Assembly: GCA_013399855.1 (NCBI GenBank)
Contig: VXAY01006213.1
Coordinates: 1-64,000 of the forward strand
Direction: 5' to 3'
From: Oxyruncus cristatus
Taxonomy: Eukaryota; Chordata; Aves; Passeriformes; Cotingidae
Length of the DNA stretch: 64,000 nt
In this document: piece after piece, positions 49,601 through 59,340 of the stretch
Layout of the letters: the number at the start of each line of letters is the position of its first letter
Numbering within the stretch: the stretch's first letter is position 1
Notes under the pieces: generated by a model
Told to the model about the DNA's origin: nothing
The model's input: the letters and a program-made list of their open reading frames with translations, nothing else
Database searches by the model: none
Position numbers and translations under genes: made by a program

Positions 49601-51768
49601 CTGTCTTTGTATTCTGAAATTTTAGAAATTCAAAGCTGAGTAATATTACTTTTTTAGAATATACTTTTGAGATTAAGTAAATCCTTGTTTATTAAAGGAA
49701 TATTACCTCTTATAATGAGATTGAATAGAAATCCTGAAGTAGAAATTAATTCACTTAATTAAAAATCAGTTATAATGTCTCTACCCTCTACCTCTTCAAA
49801 ACCGCATTTTAGAGTAACGTTTTAGCAAGCACATTTTAGCCTGATTTAAAGCTTTGTACTTTTATGCAAAGTGCAGTTGTTTTATCAAGTCCTGAGATAC
49901 TCTCAGCCCTTCAGAAACCTTTGGAATGCAAACATGAGCATATGGTTCTTCTTGAAGTCCATAGGAAACTTTCCCCTCCACATCCTGCCCTCGTGCCAAG
50001 ACATTTAAAATGATAAGGTGAGTTTTGGCAATTTCCAACTGACTTGTAAGGCCTGTTGTCATCTCTGGTTTTTGGGATAATAATTTCCAATTACTAGCGT
50101 AGGCCTCTAATGTGGAAGGAACACACTGGCTTTAAATTCTAAGGTTCCAATGGAAGTCTTGCTGTGGTAATACTTATTATATGCCATGGGCTGTTTCACA
50201 GTGAGTCACGATAATGTCACATATAGCTTTGAAGATTAGCATTAAAAGCTTAAATGTGACCCACTACTGCATTAGCATGTAGTAAAAAAAGTGTATCTTG
50301 GATCAACTGTTAGTGGCTATGCTAAGAAGCTGATAGCCTCTATTTTCCAAGTCAAACAAGTTTCTTCTTCTAATTTAATGTAAAGAAGAGAGTTTTAAGC
50401 CTTGGTGGAACAGCTTACAAAAATTACACCAAATACATTGGTACAATTAAAACTGAATCTGATAGGAAGCTGTTTAAACAAAGATTACTCAGTCTTTCTG
50501 CCAGCATAAATTCCAGCCAATTCACTCTAAGTGCCTAAACTGCAATTTTAAGTAATGTGAAAGCCAGACCAGTATTTCAGTTCAATAGTTTGAGCTGCAG
50601 GCTGGTCTTGTTTGCTAGTTAAAGCTTTTCCTCCAAGCCAAGGTTGCTGTTTCCAGCACTTTTGTGGCTACTGTAGATTTTTTATAGTATTTAAAAGAAC
50701 CTGACATTTATTACACTGACTGCTTTGTACGTAATGCAGCCACCATCTGACAGGTTTTTCAAAACAAAGCCACTCAAGATAGGGTTTGTATTTTTTCCAC
50801 TCCTCTGACTGACAGTTATTAACAAATTACCTGAATGACCTGTTTTGACCATCAAAATCCATCTCACATGTCTGGATAACTCAGTCAGAACAATCTAGAT
50901 ACGACTGCATGGTCAACCTCTCCCTGGATTCTACAAGGCCTTGCAAGCCATAATACAAAGGCGAGCAAGTAAAGTAGTCTTCTTTCAATAATGCATTCAA
51001 AAATTCCTTCATTCTCAACCATCACATTTTCTCCACTAGTGGTTTACCAACCTTTCCATTGCTCCATTTCACTAACTTGTCTCAGATTCTGCAGTGTCTG
51101 AAAAAAAGCCCTGCTTACCAAGTTCAATGTGTTATACATACCACAGACACTGCACACTGTCCCCTGCACAGAGTTGGAAAAGGAAACCTAACTGTTTGGA
51201 GCTTCACAAGCAAAAATCAATCAGGGGACCAATGCAGTTCTCTGGATGCATCAAAGATATCAACAGCACAGTTTTGTCAATCGTTATTTTTGTCTCTAGA
51301 ATAAAGGAGCAGAACTTTGTAGCTGATCATGTTACATATTGCTGAGAGGTCCTGAAAGATCATTATGACCAGATGACTCTTGAGAGCCTCTATACACTCT
51401 ACACAATAACACTAGAGATCAAAATTGTAAGCGATTACTATTTTTTCTCAATGTTTCTTTACATGCAGATAGAATGTCCCACGGAAAGAATCACACAAAA
51501 TATACACTAACCTGCATATTCCACTTCTATGTCTGCCAAAGCCCGTACAGTATTTTCATGTGTTACTTCTTCAATATCAAGCATCCCGACTCTGTCATAG
51601 ACGTGCTTTGTCTTCCTGATCAGTTCTTCTGTTCTTGTTCTAATTTCCTCTGGTGACAGGTCCCATCTCAAAAGGTTTCGGCCTGATGCTATGTATGAAG
51701 AAGCCTTAAGCTGGCTAGTAATTCCTGTTCCTAATGTCATCCTCAACACAAGCAGACGCCCAATGGAC
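25469..51768 (-). CDS. NLN: Neurolysin gene, coding exons 2-13 (exon 1 not in view)
   Basis: This is neurolysin, a family M3 zinc endopeptidase. The family cleaves short peptides such as neurotensin and works in the mitochondrial intermembrane space and cytosol. Twelve exons read through in one frame, every junction has GT-AG splice sites, and the phases match across all of them. The coding length found is 2071 nt including the stop. That agrees with the roughly 704-residue mammalian protein minus its short first exon. The zinc-binding HEFGH motif is at 34551-34565, and the third zinc ligand, Glu in DFVEVPSQ, is at 31210-31212. The Gly/Tyr-rich substrate loop ([14 protein letters not shown]) is in exon 12. 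There are no internal stops or frameshifts, so the gene looks functional. Thimet oligopeptidase (THOP1) is the closest alternative, but the exon-by-exon match is to NLN. In mammals SGTB lies head-to-head upstream and ERBIN lies downstream; neither is visible here. Confidence 0.97.
25604..28982 (-). other. NLN: NLN intron 12
   Basis: This 3.4-kb intron lies between exons 12 and 13. It has AT-rich simple sequence near 26065-26115 (tatatgcatagtagtatata), an A-run near 26598-26612 and a (CA)n-A run near 28417-28436. Open frames inside it carry no recognisable domain. Confidence 0.85.
28983..29119 (-). CDS. NLN: NLN exon 12 (substrate-binding loop)
   Basis: This 137-nt exon has its acceptor at tacttttcaag above 29119 and a GTAAGT donor after 28983. 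It encodes [20 protein letters not shown], then [17 protein letters not shown] and EGIMNPK, ending in phase 0. The Gly- and Tyr-rich loop is known in this family to contact substrate, and it is fully conserved. Confidence 0.98.
29120..29595 (-). other. NLN: NLN intron 11
   Basis: This 476-nt intron has clean GT-AG ends. Nothing else is recognisable. Confidence 0.9.
29596..29724 (-). CDS. NLN: NLN exon 11
   Basis: This 129-nt exon has its acceptor at acccacttag above 29724 and a GTATGC donor after 29596. It completes a Gly, then encodes [20 protein letters not shown] through [11 protein letters not shown], and ends with one base of the next Gly codon. It matches the neurolysin segment between the zinc site and the substrate loop. 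Confidence 0.96.
29725..31073 (-). other. NLN: NLN intron 10
   Basis: This 1349-nt intron is AT-rich. No repeat or gene is recognised. Confidence 0.9.
31074..31260 (-). CDS. NLN: NLN exon 10 (third zinc ligand)
   Basis: This 187-nt exon has its acceptor at tttcttttag above 31260 and a GTATCT donor after 31074. It encodes [28 protein letters not shown] and ASRLANT, and its last base begins a Gly codon. The Glu at 31210-31212 is 29 residues after the first HEFGH His, the spacing of the third zinc ligand in M3 peptidases. Confidence 0.97.
31261..34526 (-). other. NLN: NLN intron 9, with a CR1 insertion
   Basis: This 3266-nt intron contains the CR1 fragment at 32100-32955. The remainder is ordinary AT-rich sequence. 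Confidence 0.9.
32100..32955 (-). mobile_element. CR1 LINE, C-terminal ORF2 part and 3' end
   Basis: The left end (tagaatcattgaataactga, then aagttggaaaatac and catcaagtccaacc) is the reversed CR1 tail. The minus strand then reads [40 protein letters not shown] and LERVQ, the well-known CR1 ORF2 C-terminus. Farther upstream come [16 protein letters not shown] and [18 protein letters not shown]. It is truncated at the 5' side and carries frameshifts. It has the same orientation as NLN. Confidence 0.93.
34527..34728 (-). CDS. NLN: NLN exon 9 (zinc-binding HEFGH motif)
   Basis: This 202-nt exon has its acceptor at tttcttatacag above 34728 and a GTTAGT donor after 34527. It encodes [16 protein letters not shown], then the region leading to the active site [17 protein letters not shown]. 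The HEFGH motif lies at 34551-34565. Its two His residues bind zinc and its Glu activates the catalytic water, as established for gluzincins. All three residues are intact. Confidence 0.98.
34729..36107 (-). other. NLN: NLN intron 8
   Basis: This 1379-nt intron is AT-rich, with a simple AT/ACA patch at about 35640-35720. Around 35455-35640 the plus strand faintly resembles an old CR1 RT copy (tctgtcaaacccatctagtt), too decayed to call firmly. Confidence 0.85.
36108..36474 (-). CDS. NLN: NLN exon 8 (largest exon)
   Basis: This 367-nt exon has its acceptor at tctgttttttcag above 36474 and a GTAATT donor after 36108. It encodes 121 full codons, from [20 protein letters not shown] to the conserved [10 protein letters not shown], whose last Arg codon is split with exon 9. 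It includes [20 protein letters not shown] and the [13 protein letters not shown] block, all typical of neurolysin. Confidence 0.98.
36475..38562 (-). other. NLN: NLN intron 7
   Basis: This 2088-nt intron shows no recognisable element. Its 5' splice site is the weak GTTTGT of exon 7. Confidence 0.9.
38563..38698 (-). CDS. NLN: NLN exon 7
   Basis: This 136-nt exon has its acceptor at ctttcttttttag above 38698 and ends in phase 1. It encodes [20 protein letters not shown] through STDNVTTFL, plus one base that completes Asp with exon 8. The donor after 38563 is GTTTGT, weaker than the usual GTAAGT. Even so, this junction restores the conserved FLDDLS reading, so the placement is firm. Confidence 0.95.
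38699..39992 (-). other. NLN: NLN intron 6
   Basis: This 1294-nt intron is AT-rich and no repeat is recognised. Confidence 0.9.
39993..40153 (-). CDS. NLN: NLN exon 6
   Basis: This 161-nt exon has its acceptor at ttccatag above 40153 and a GTATAT donor after 39993. It encodes [20 protein letters not shown] through AFNSRCKE and ends in phase 0. The [11 protein letters not shown] and ETRRKME blocks match neurolysin. The frame continues past the donor only as a short intronic shadow. Confidence 0.97.
40154..41109 (-). other. NLN: NLN intron 5, with tandem repeats
   Basis: This 956-nt intron contains the four-copy 30-bp repeat and, around it, GC-richer sequence at about 40345-40670 unlike the rest of the intron. 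A TATA-like tatataa at 40411-40417 lies just before the repeat. The GC-richer block may be a solo LTR or other insertion, but its ends were not resolved. Confidence 0.85.
40428..40547. repeat. Perfect 4 x 30-bp tandem repeat
   Basis: The unit starts cgagctaaattgtgtaaggg and ends aaactccatt. Copies at 40428-40457, 40458-40487, 40488-40517 and 40518-40547 are identical base for base. Because 30 is a multiple of 3, open frames run through it on both strands ([10 protein letters not shown] on plus, [10 protein letters not shown] on minus). These are by-products of the repeat, not evidence of coding. Confidence 0.98.
41110..41212 (-). CDS. NLN: NLN exon 5
   Basis: This 103-nt exon has its acceptor at acccaatacag above 41212 and a GTAAGT donor after 41110. 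It encodes 34 codons, [20 protein letters not shown] through PKEEL, plus one base that joins exon 6 to make Asp. [11 protein letters not shown] is a characteristic M3A sequence. Confidence 0.97.
41213..43478 (-). other. NLN: NLN intron 4, with a probable solo LTR
   Basis: This 2266-nt intron carries the LTR-like insertion at 42103-42855. A short CA run lies near 41820-41830. The remainder is AT-rich. Confidence 0.88.
42103..42855 (+). mobile_element. Probable solo LTR of an endogenous retrovirus (ERVL-like)
   Basis: The block starts TGCAGAAGG and ends GCTATA (TA where CA is expected). It is flanked by a direct 5-bp repeat, gcatc, at 42098-42102 and 42856-42860. Its composition differs from the intron, with a pyrimidine-rich tract at about 42590-42665 and an ATTAAA signal at 42750-42755 followed by about 100 nt of U5-like sequence. 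A 5-bp target duplication fits ERVL-type elements. No internal viral genes are present, so only a solo LTR remains. It is antisense to NLN. The family was not identified. Confidence 0.6.
43479..43586 (-). CDS. NLN: NLN exon 4
   Basis: This exon is 108 nt, exactly 36 codons in phase 0. The acceptor is gtcatttcag above 43586 and the donor is GTAAAT after 43479, with the exon ending in AAT rather than the usual G. It encodes [20 protein letters not shown] through [14 protein letters not shown]. The KRNGLHLP block is strongly conserved in neurolysin and thimet oligopeptidase. Confidence 0.96.
44066..44198 (-). mobile_element. tRNA-Ile-headed SINE with CR1-like tail (TguSINE1-like)
   Basis: The minus strand from about 44198 reads tttagctcagtaggttaaaa then tggtgctaacaataccaaag, ggtttgatttc and gggcc. 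This is a degenerate tRNA-Ile: box A (TAGCTCAGTAGG) is intact and box B is decayed. It runs directly into ggactcgatgatccttgtgg and cagaatattctgtgatt, a CR1-type 3' tail. That tRNA-plus-CR1 architecture is TguSINE1, known from passerine birds. The tRNA part is not a functional gene because box B and the stems are broken. Confidence 0.8.
45386..45459. repeat. Imperfect three-copy A-rich tandem repeat
   Basis: The string aatgctattgccctactccc appears at about 45387 and again at about 45436. Between them is a shortened copy (aatgctactccct), and runs of A separate the copies. It looks like local slippage or unequal copying. Confidence 0.75.
48950..49098 (-). CDS. NLN: NLN exon 3
   Basis: This 149-nt exon has its acceptor at tttaaacag above 49098 and a GTAAAT donor after 48950. 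It starts by completing a Val codon and ends in phase 0. It encodes 49 full codons, beginning [20 protein letters not shown] and ending KIVYLQ. This is the conserved M3 segment with the [20 protein letters not shown] block. Confidence 0.96.
49099..51511 (-). other. NLN: NLN intron 2
   Basis: This 2413-nt intron includes an open minus-strand frame at 49862-50062 that reads smoothly ([20 protein letters not shown]) but lacks a known motif and usable splice support. No repeat is recognised. Confidence 0.88.
51512..51768 (-). CDS. NLN: NLN exon 2 (N-terminal region)
   Basis: This 257-nt exon has an acceptor (tacttccag) just above 51768 and a GTTAGT donor after 51512. Its first base completes a codon split with exon 1, and its last base starts a Val codon finished in exon 3. 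It encodes [13 protein letters not shown], then the conserved [20 protein letters not shown] and a helical stretch ending in ADIEVEYA. A Met at 51738-51740 (LRMTLG) is conserved in mammals. It could act as an internal start that gives a cytosolic form lacking the presequence; that role is inferred. The open frame continues upstream of the acceptor, but that part is intron. Confidence 0.95.
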
Positions 51769-54700
51769 CTGGAAGTATAAAACTGATCTTTGCATTGCAA
51801 GGTTCTAGTTCAAGAGATAGTTTACAGTAAACATTAAAAACCCCAGCATCAGCATATTTTTAGAAACAAGAACAAAGTCCTTTTTAGAGCCATAGCTTGT
51901 CCAGCAAGCTGTTACTTTCGTGAATTAAGTCTAATTTTAAATAAATCTGCCTTCTATCTTTTCCATTTAGGGTACGACTAAGTGCAAACAGGGACAAAAA
52001 TGTTGCTATTGACAAAACCATACCGATGAAGTTACTACTCAACCTTCTAAGAAAAACAGAACTGCAGTAACTGAAAATCCACAGAAATAGACAGTATTTG
52101 TATTTTCGAAGTAAGGAATAAGCCCCACATATTTATTTGTAGATGATGAACAAGACTACAAAGGTGCACAACATAAGACATAAAACATATCACTTGATCA
52201 TGTTCATTATGGCAAATAATTTTATATTTATACAGGATGTCTGCGACATAATCGACATGGGAAGAAAATTTCCAGTTCTTACTCACTTGCGAATGTATTC
52301 CTTTAATTGTTGTGAATTTTAAATAGATGGTTTCATTTTTTTGCCAGAAGAGGTATATATGTTTACTGCTTACTGGAATTTATGTACTATTAAACCTGAT
52401 TATATTAATCAACTGTATTTCAGATTTACATATGCAATCGATCTTAGTGTGCTGGGCAATCAATGGCTGCCTTTTCACTAATCTTTTCAACAGTATTAAA
52501 AAAGTGACTTGAAGCAACGAATCCAAATATGTTAAGAAGAAACTGCCTTCAGAAATACAGGCTTCTACCTTTCCACTGCAACAAACCAACACTCAACTTG
52601 GTTGTACAAAGGAGAAGGATATAGAATCAGGCAACCGACTGAAATGGGGCTAATAGAAATCCACACAGCCAACAAGGTGTCCACCCAGTGACTACATTAG
52701 TAGCTCAGTTACATATGACGTAGTTGCTGAGGAAGGTAGTAATTTGATGGTAATTAAAAGACAGCCTGCATCCAAGAAGTAAAACTTGCTGCAGTGTCTA
52801 CTATCACAGGAAGATCATAGGAACATCACATGAGAATCTCTGGCTGTCAGAGACTGCCTTCCTATTTCAGCCACACAATTAAAAAAAATCTTATATTGTT
52901 ATGTAATAATGACAACTTAAAATCTTCAACCATAACTAAAGAAATATACAGAGAGCTTGATACAAAAAGAGATGTTTAATTAAAACTGTTTTACATTAAG
53001 TAACTTTTTCCCTTAATGCTAGCCACTGTACCTGTATTGATTTTATTGTAAAACCTGATGGTACGTCCATAAGTGCATGAATAGGTTCTGGCACACAGTG
53101 CAGAGAGCATAAAAGGATAGGCAATTTTTGCCTGAAGGAATAAGAAGGCAGAAGAGTGAAATGCCAACAAACTAAAAAGGGCTGCACACATGGCTTCTGT
53201 CTGAAGGGAAGACTTTTTCTTAAAAAAGGGAATTTCTCCAGAAAAAGCTCAGCCAAAATTATTTTTATGCATGACGAAACCAAAAGACAACATTTCTATC
53301 TATGCTTTAACTTGAAATTTTACTTTCTTTTTTACCACAGATTCTTCAAATCCTCCAACAGTAGTGTAGGCAAGTTGTTTACTCTTCCCTTCTACTGGCA
53401 TACAGAAATATCAATGTCCAGAACTATTGATGATTTCACTTAAAAAGTGAAGTCTGAACAAAGAACATTTGTTCCACCTCTGTTCTTTCTCTCTGATACC
53501 AACTGAGTTCTGGCATCAATGCCTTAGAAGCCTCTCCACTGGACTACTGAAACTTGGAATCTCAGAAGTTTATGACAAATGAAGCTGCTCTCCTGAAAGC
53601 AAAAGGTTAAGTATTAGCATTCTCAGAATGCAAAATCCATTGAACTCTATGTTAAATCTACAAATCCATTAAAGAACACTACTTCATTAAGTCACAGATT
53701 CCCACCGGACTGCCCTATGTCTAGTTTTTCACACATTGCTAGCACAGCTCTAGTACAGTCTCTTGGAAGCTGAAGGAGAACCTCCTCAAAAACAGGTTCA
53801 AGGCTCTGAACTCTATCCCACACCACCCACCCAGAAAACATCAGAAGGAATACACAATGTTCTGAATTAAGGTCAAAATAAAAGAGTCAAAAGAAAACAA
53901 CAGCGTGAGCAACATAAAAGTATGCTAAAGTGCAAGATACTGAACAGATGCTCTTTTTTTAAGGCAACCTACGGCTTTTTGTCATTCAGTATCTTCACCT
54001 ATATGTGTAGAAAACAGAGCCCTGTCAATGACCAATCACATATTATCAAAACCAAACACTATAACAGGCACAGGACCAACAGATCACATTCATTTCAGCC
54101 TGTCCAACAAGATTCATTAATAATTAAGGTTGGACTGAGTTCATAAACTGGAATGCAGGGTCCCTGATTACTGCATGACACTATTTTTAAATTTGACTTA
54201 AACCTGGGTTTTTTAGTATATTGCCTAGTTGCATTGAGATATACACACATGAATTTGACAGCTGTATAAATTATCACTATAAATCTCAACAAGTTGTTGT
54301 CTGCCTGTTGGAAATAGGATAACACAGACCTACCCGGTTTTAAAATGCCGATACCTTGTCTCCTCCTGCTGATAGGAAGAAGCAGTCATTTACGTATATT
54401 ATTTTTAATAATAACAGGCAGTAGAAACTCAGAAAGACCTCCATGTTTTTCTAACTGACTAAATGACAATGGGCCTTCAAAAACTGTAACATAACATCTC
54501 ATATAACACCAGTCACTACATGTAATTCTTCCAATAACCATTTACACACGTTGCTACCTTGCTACCAGTCAATCAGATGTCCTTGTACTAGAGACCAAAT
54601 TAACTGACATCAGATTAATGGAAACATGGTGCAAACATACATGCACAGGTGAAATCTTGGCCATTTCTTTCATGGCTTAGGATTTTGAATTATTTATCCA

Positions 54701-54899
54701 AATAAAACTATAAAGAAATAAATTCCCAAAACTCTACCATACTGCAATAAAATTGACATTTTACTAACTTCACCTTATTTGTTCAAGAAAGAAACAAAGA
54801 TACAATGCCAGGATTAAACACTATAAATACACTACAAAGAAACAAGAAAGAACAGTGTAACTATAGTAGTAGGGTGTCCAAAAATGCTCTGCAGTTACA

Positions 54900-55145
54900 T
54901 TTGTCATGTTATTAGAGAGAAAATACTAAACTGTATCACTGAGGGAATCTTTAACTTCCCAGATATAAACTGGAAAATAAATTCTATTAATAATGGTAGG
55001 AATCAGATAAAACAACAAATGGTTTTCTTCAAATACTGAACCAAGCAGATGGAATTATTATTTTAGGCTTTTAGTAAACAGCAGCAACATTAGGGAACAA
55101 TCAACTACTGCTTGGACTGAGCAATCAGAAGCTGATTCAGTTTGA
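54900..55145 (+). mobile_element. Old LINE endonuclease-domain relic
   Basis: On the plus strand at about 54940-55000 the reading is ITEGIFNFPDINWKINSINN followed by GRNQ. This resembles the GDFNFPDINW motif of CR1-type endonuclease domains. Stops follow soon after. It is too decayed to place in a subfamily. Confidence 0.5.
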
Positions 55146-55779
55146 ATTAGATGGAAGGATGCGTGCTAATGCCTGAACTGTTAAGTTCAAACTGTTTCAG
55201 CTATCATGCTCAATTTTCTGCAGTGCAGTGTATAACACTAGATAGATCTAAACAAGCCTGGGTTAAGGATAAGGTTCATGTCCACCAACACTATTGCCTT
55301 AAGACATTCTTCAGTCAGTGTTCCACCCTCTGTTGCCGATTTGTGTCCCTGTACAGCACTCTGTCAATGGCAACAGCATAACTGTTGTTAGGGTCATACT
55401 TTGAAAAGATTCAGGACAGCATACAGGTGAAAACAGAGAGGACCAAAAAAATTCAGGGGGGACAGTTTTTTCAGTTAATCAGTCCCATCACCTATTTGAT
55501 GTATGACTTCAAAACAGCTGTGTAGGCCTAAATGAAAGCTAAAAAGTGTCAGTGGCCACTTAAGCCTGCACTACTGCTAGAAGCACGTACGAAATGCATG
55601 AACTTAGTCTAGCAAAAAGATGACTGCTCTCATTAAGCGTATACAACATAAATGTTCAGAAGTTTAAAGAGCTATTGATTCTAAAAGGCAATACTGACAT
55701 AAGAACAAATTAGAATAAACTGGTCATGAATACGTGTAAGGTGGAATTGCAAGACATTTGTAAGCATCACGGCAGTGAG

Positions 55780-55938
55780 ATTCTGAAACAGATGCCCAAT
55801 GAGCACCAGCAAGTGAAACCATCTCTACTTATAACATGGTGCTTGACCAGTTAATAAAATGCATAATGTTACTTGGTTACCTAAGGTAGCATGGGACTAG
55901 ATCATCCCAAATGCCCTTCCAGTCCCTATGTTCCTGTG
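55780..55938 (+). mobile_element. CR1 3' end fragment
   Basis: The sequence ctgaaacagatgcccaatga leads to gggactagatcatcccaaat and cccttccagtccctatgttc, a plus-strand CR1 3' untranslated tail. It could be the 3' part of the same insertion as the endonuclease relic about 0.7 kb upstream. Confidence 0.7.
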
Positions 55939-57555
55939 AGGTCCTTCAAAATTAATGCACCTTTATTTATATTGCATTTTTACAATAAATATATAGCTGG
56001 CCTCTGTTTGCAACTTGCACTGGCCTTTTTCTGAGGTGAGTCCTATGGTATCTAATAATGTCACTGGCATGACATCCAGGGCAGACTACATACTATGCAT
56101 TTGCATATATATATTATGCATTTGTGCACTGCTTCATCCATTTATGAGAATTGGGAAGAAAGGAACACGAAGTTTGGTTTGGACTTTCAGCTAAAACAAA
56201 GAGCTTAATAGAGGCAGCTGTCTTCACAAATTAATCTGCCAATCCCCAAAGCAGTAAGAATGGTATTTTTTACGAAAGCAGAGTAAGTTGAATAACACCT
56301 AAAAGCTCAGCAGCTACTTCTAAAAGAGATTTTTAAACAGTAAAAGCAAAGCCTCTAAGTTACAGACTGCAATCATTGCAGAATGCCGAGTAATTTCTTG
56401 TACCAACAAATATACAATTTGATTACTTGATGCCTCTGGAAAATATAAATTTGATCTGATTTTAGAAAGGGGAAGAACCTTTAAAATACTCCATTGAAGC
56501 AATACAAACAATGCAACTGAATTTACAGACTTGATTTTGTGCAGAATCTTTAATATATTAAACATTTATGGAAGTCTGGTTTTGCTTAGAAACATTTTCT
56601 GTGACTGAAATACACCAAGCAACCTTTTTTTTGCCATGTTCCATTAACACTACTAAAATAAAACACGAAAGCCACAATCTGTGAAGAAGCATCAGTGAGG
56701 GGTAGTACCAGTTTTAAAAAATACAATCACAAAACCCTGCAAGTTTGTCCACAACATGCTCCTACTACTGATAATCACTGTATAATAGTCAAGATTCAGC
56801 CTGCTGTCTCATCTAACTAATGGACATTCAAGACCCTGTAATGGCACTTTCAGTTTTCAAATTAATCTTCACCTAAACAATATTAATTACAATGACAACT
56901 ATAATTTTACAGAGTAAAGTGAACAAATGAACAACCATATTTCTGAGAAAAATATATACAAACGAATTGATTGTACTTGCAAAGAGAGGTGACAGTTCCA
57001 TGTAGCCAGACAAAAATCAGAGTATATCGGCCTCATGTAGGACGGAAAACTACGTTCTCTGCTGACAAAACACCCGAGACAACAGCTTCAGAAATGAAGT
57101 GGGAGCTAAGATTTTAATAAGAAGAGAGAGAGAAAGACAGAGGGGTGGGGGTGGTGCAGCAAAATCCAGATACTTCAGTCATCGAGTTCTTAAATGCTCT
57201 AATGGCAAATAAATACAATTAGGTTTTTCTTGCTGCACCTTATGTATACCTTCAGGGGACACTCCTATGGATAGTTGCAATCTGCAAATCTGCTCTTACT
57301 AACACAATGAACAACTCCTTCAATTGGTAACCTAAAGTATGAAAAATGTTGCCAGTTTAAAATTAAGAATATAATTTTGGTCCTTCTGTCCTTTTAAACA
57401 GCATATCTTAAATAACACTTCCACGTCTTACAGGTTGCAGGAGAGCCAGCACTGCTTGCTGGAAACCAGCACTGTGCACGTGGAGATTGTATTCTCTTTT
57501 ACCTGCAAGCAACATCCGCAGGGCCTCAATGTTTTCACTCCACCTAGTGGCCTCA

Positions 57556-57581
57556 CAAAAAAACAAAAAAAAACCAAAAAC

Positions 57582-57662
<81 letters not shown>

Positions 57663-57743
57663 ACACAAAAAACAAAAAAAAAAAACAAAAAACAAACAAA
57701 AAAAAACCACAAAAACAAAAACAAAAACAAAAACAAAAAAAAC
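57556..57743. repeat. A-rich tract with 78 consecutive A
   Basis: Positions 57583-57660 are an uninterrupted run of 78 A. On either side are A-runs interrupted by C, including a (caaaaa)n stretch at about 57711-57740. It may be the expanded tail of a retroposed sequence or slipped simple DNA. Such runs are prone to sequencing and assembly error. Lys-rich and Phe-rich open frames here are artefacts. Confidence 0.95.
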
Positions 57744-59219
57744 CCACACCACACTAGACATGCCCTAGTAAAGCAATAAAAAAGATGACAATTTGCCTCA
57801 GGACAAATTATTTAGTACTTGAGCAGTATGCGACATGTGAGCATTTCCCTGAAAGTCAGACTCAACTGCTATCAAACATACATAAATGACAGCAGACAGG
57901 CACGGTTTTAAACAAAGCTTTTTAAGAGTGAAGACACACGTGAAATGGAATATTTTTTTTAAATTTAAATTAAGAAGTTAAAAAGCATTTCAAAAACAAA
58001 CCACAATGGGTATTCAACAGCACCTAATATAATGTACATTACAGTTGGTCTGGGTTCTCAGGATGGATTTTAAGAAAAATTTAATGGGCTAAAATATTGG
58101 TATTACTTAGAAATTAATTCTTGCTTGCATTTTAAATCTGTCTCCATATTGTTTCAGTTTTGACTCAAAGTTTCAGACAATAAGTAACTGTATATCTTAG
58201 CATAAAGTAAGGACAAAATCAACCAAAGTAAGAGGAGAACTGGGTAAGCCAAGGCAAAAACAAGAACAGAAGGAGAAAAAAAAAAAGTCCAAGACAGAAC
58301 CAGCAATGTACAGTTAAATGGTTCAAAGCACTAATTTAATTGAGCCAAAGGCATGAAACTACTGCCCTACAATACAAGTCATCACTTTTTCCTGCTGGAC
58401 AAACATATTTGAAGTCCTTTTTGCTCTTCACTTCTCAGTCCTTTCATCTGTTTGGCTCCTGACACTGTATGCAACAGTGAACACATATCTTGAATTCTTG
58501 GACCATTTTCCTTGGAAAAGTACTTGGCTCTGTGTCATGAGTGTGTTTGGCACAGACATATCTCATCATAGCAAAAGGAAAGCATGTTTAGTACTTCCTA
58601 ATTTAAAGGTCTATAACTGCCACCAGAAACTGATTTTTTTGAAGCTGCATTTAAAGAAATAGAAGAAAATCTAGTACCTTTTAACACTAAATCTTAATTT
58701 TGTCATGTTTCAGAAAAAAAGAATTCTCTACAACTTAGTTCACTGTACTCTCTACATTAACTATACTTTTATCTCTTCATATAACAATGAGTGAGTTAAA
58801 AAAATCTGCAAGTTACGTAAACATGTTAAAATATTTTTTGATACATGCATTACCCTCAGTGCAGCTTTTATGACCTTACTATCTGGCAAGAAGTGCTTAC
58901 TGGTTTCTCCAATAGAATTAACAAACAGAAAACTAACTGAAAAAGGTGTTCTGTAGCAGCTAACAATCCAGATCTTAAGTGGGAACTCATACAAATGCAT
59001 AACATAATACAACTCATATATTTTCTCCCCTTCTCCTTGTTCCCTCTGACAGTCTTTAAACAAAAGGAATTTGGAAACTGGTCTGATTGATTTTCATATG
59101 AGAAGGTGCTTTCAACACAGTAGTCTGTAGTGGAACACACAGAAGTACCAGGTACAGTTTCAGCAGAGTGTCTGATCTCTAAAATTACGTTATCCATGGT
59201 TCTAAGGGATATAAAAACC

Positions 59220-59340
59220 AATGAGAAACCAAACCAAGCAACCAAAAAACCCAAAAAACAACCAACCAAAACCAGATACCAAAAATCCACAAAAAAACCC
59301 CAAACCAAACAACCATACCAAAAAAAGGAAAAAAAAACAA
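59220..59340. repeat. A/C-rich low-complexity sequence
   Basis: A stretch almost free of G and T, made of aacc/aaaccc units (accaaaccaagcaaccaaaa). This is typical avian simple sequence, and open frames crossing it are meaningless. Confidence 0.85.

Noticed and set aside
49862..50062. Smooth 66-codon minus-strand frame in NLN intron 2
   Set aside because: No domain, no matching splice sites, and NLN reads correctly without it.
51769..51800. Upstream extension of NLN exon 2 starting [10 protein letters not shown]
   Set aside because: A clear acceptor (tacttccag) falls inside it at the position of the conserved exon boundary, and the peptide does not resemble a presequence.
57408..57779. Lys-rich and Phe-rich open frames of 60-117 codons on both strands
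   Set aside because: They are translations of the poly-A tract and its A/C flanks, not proteins.
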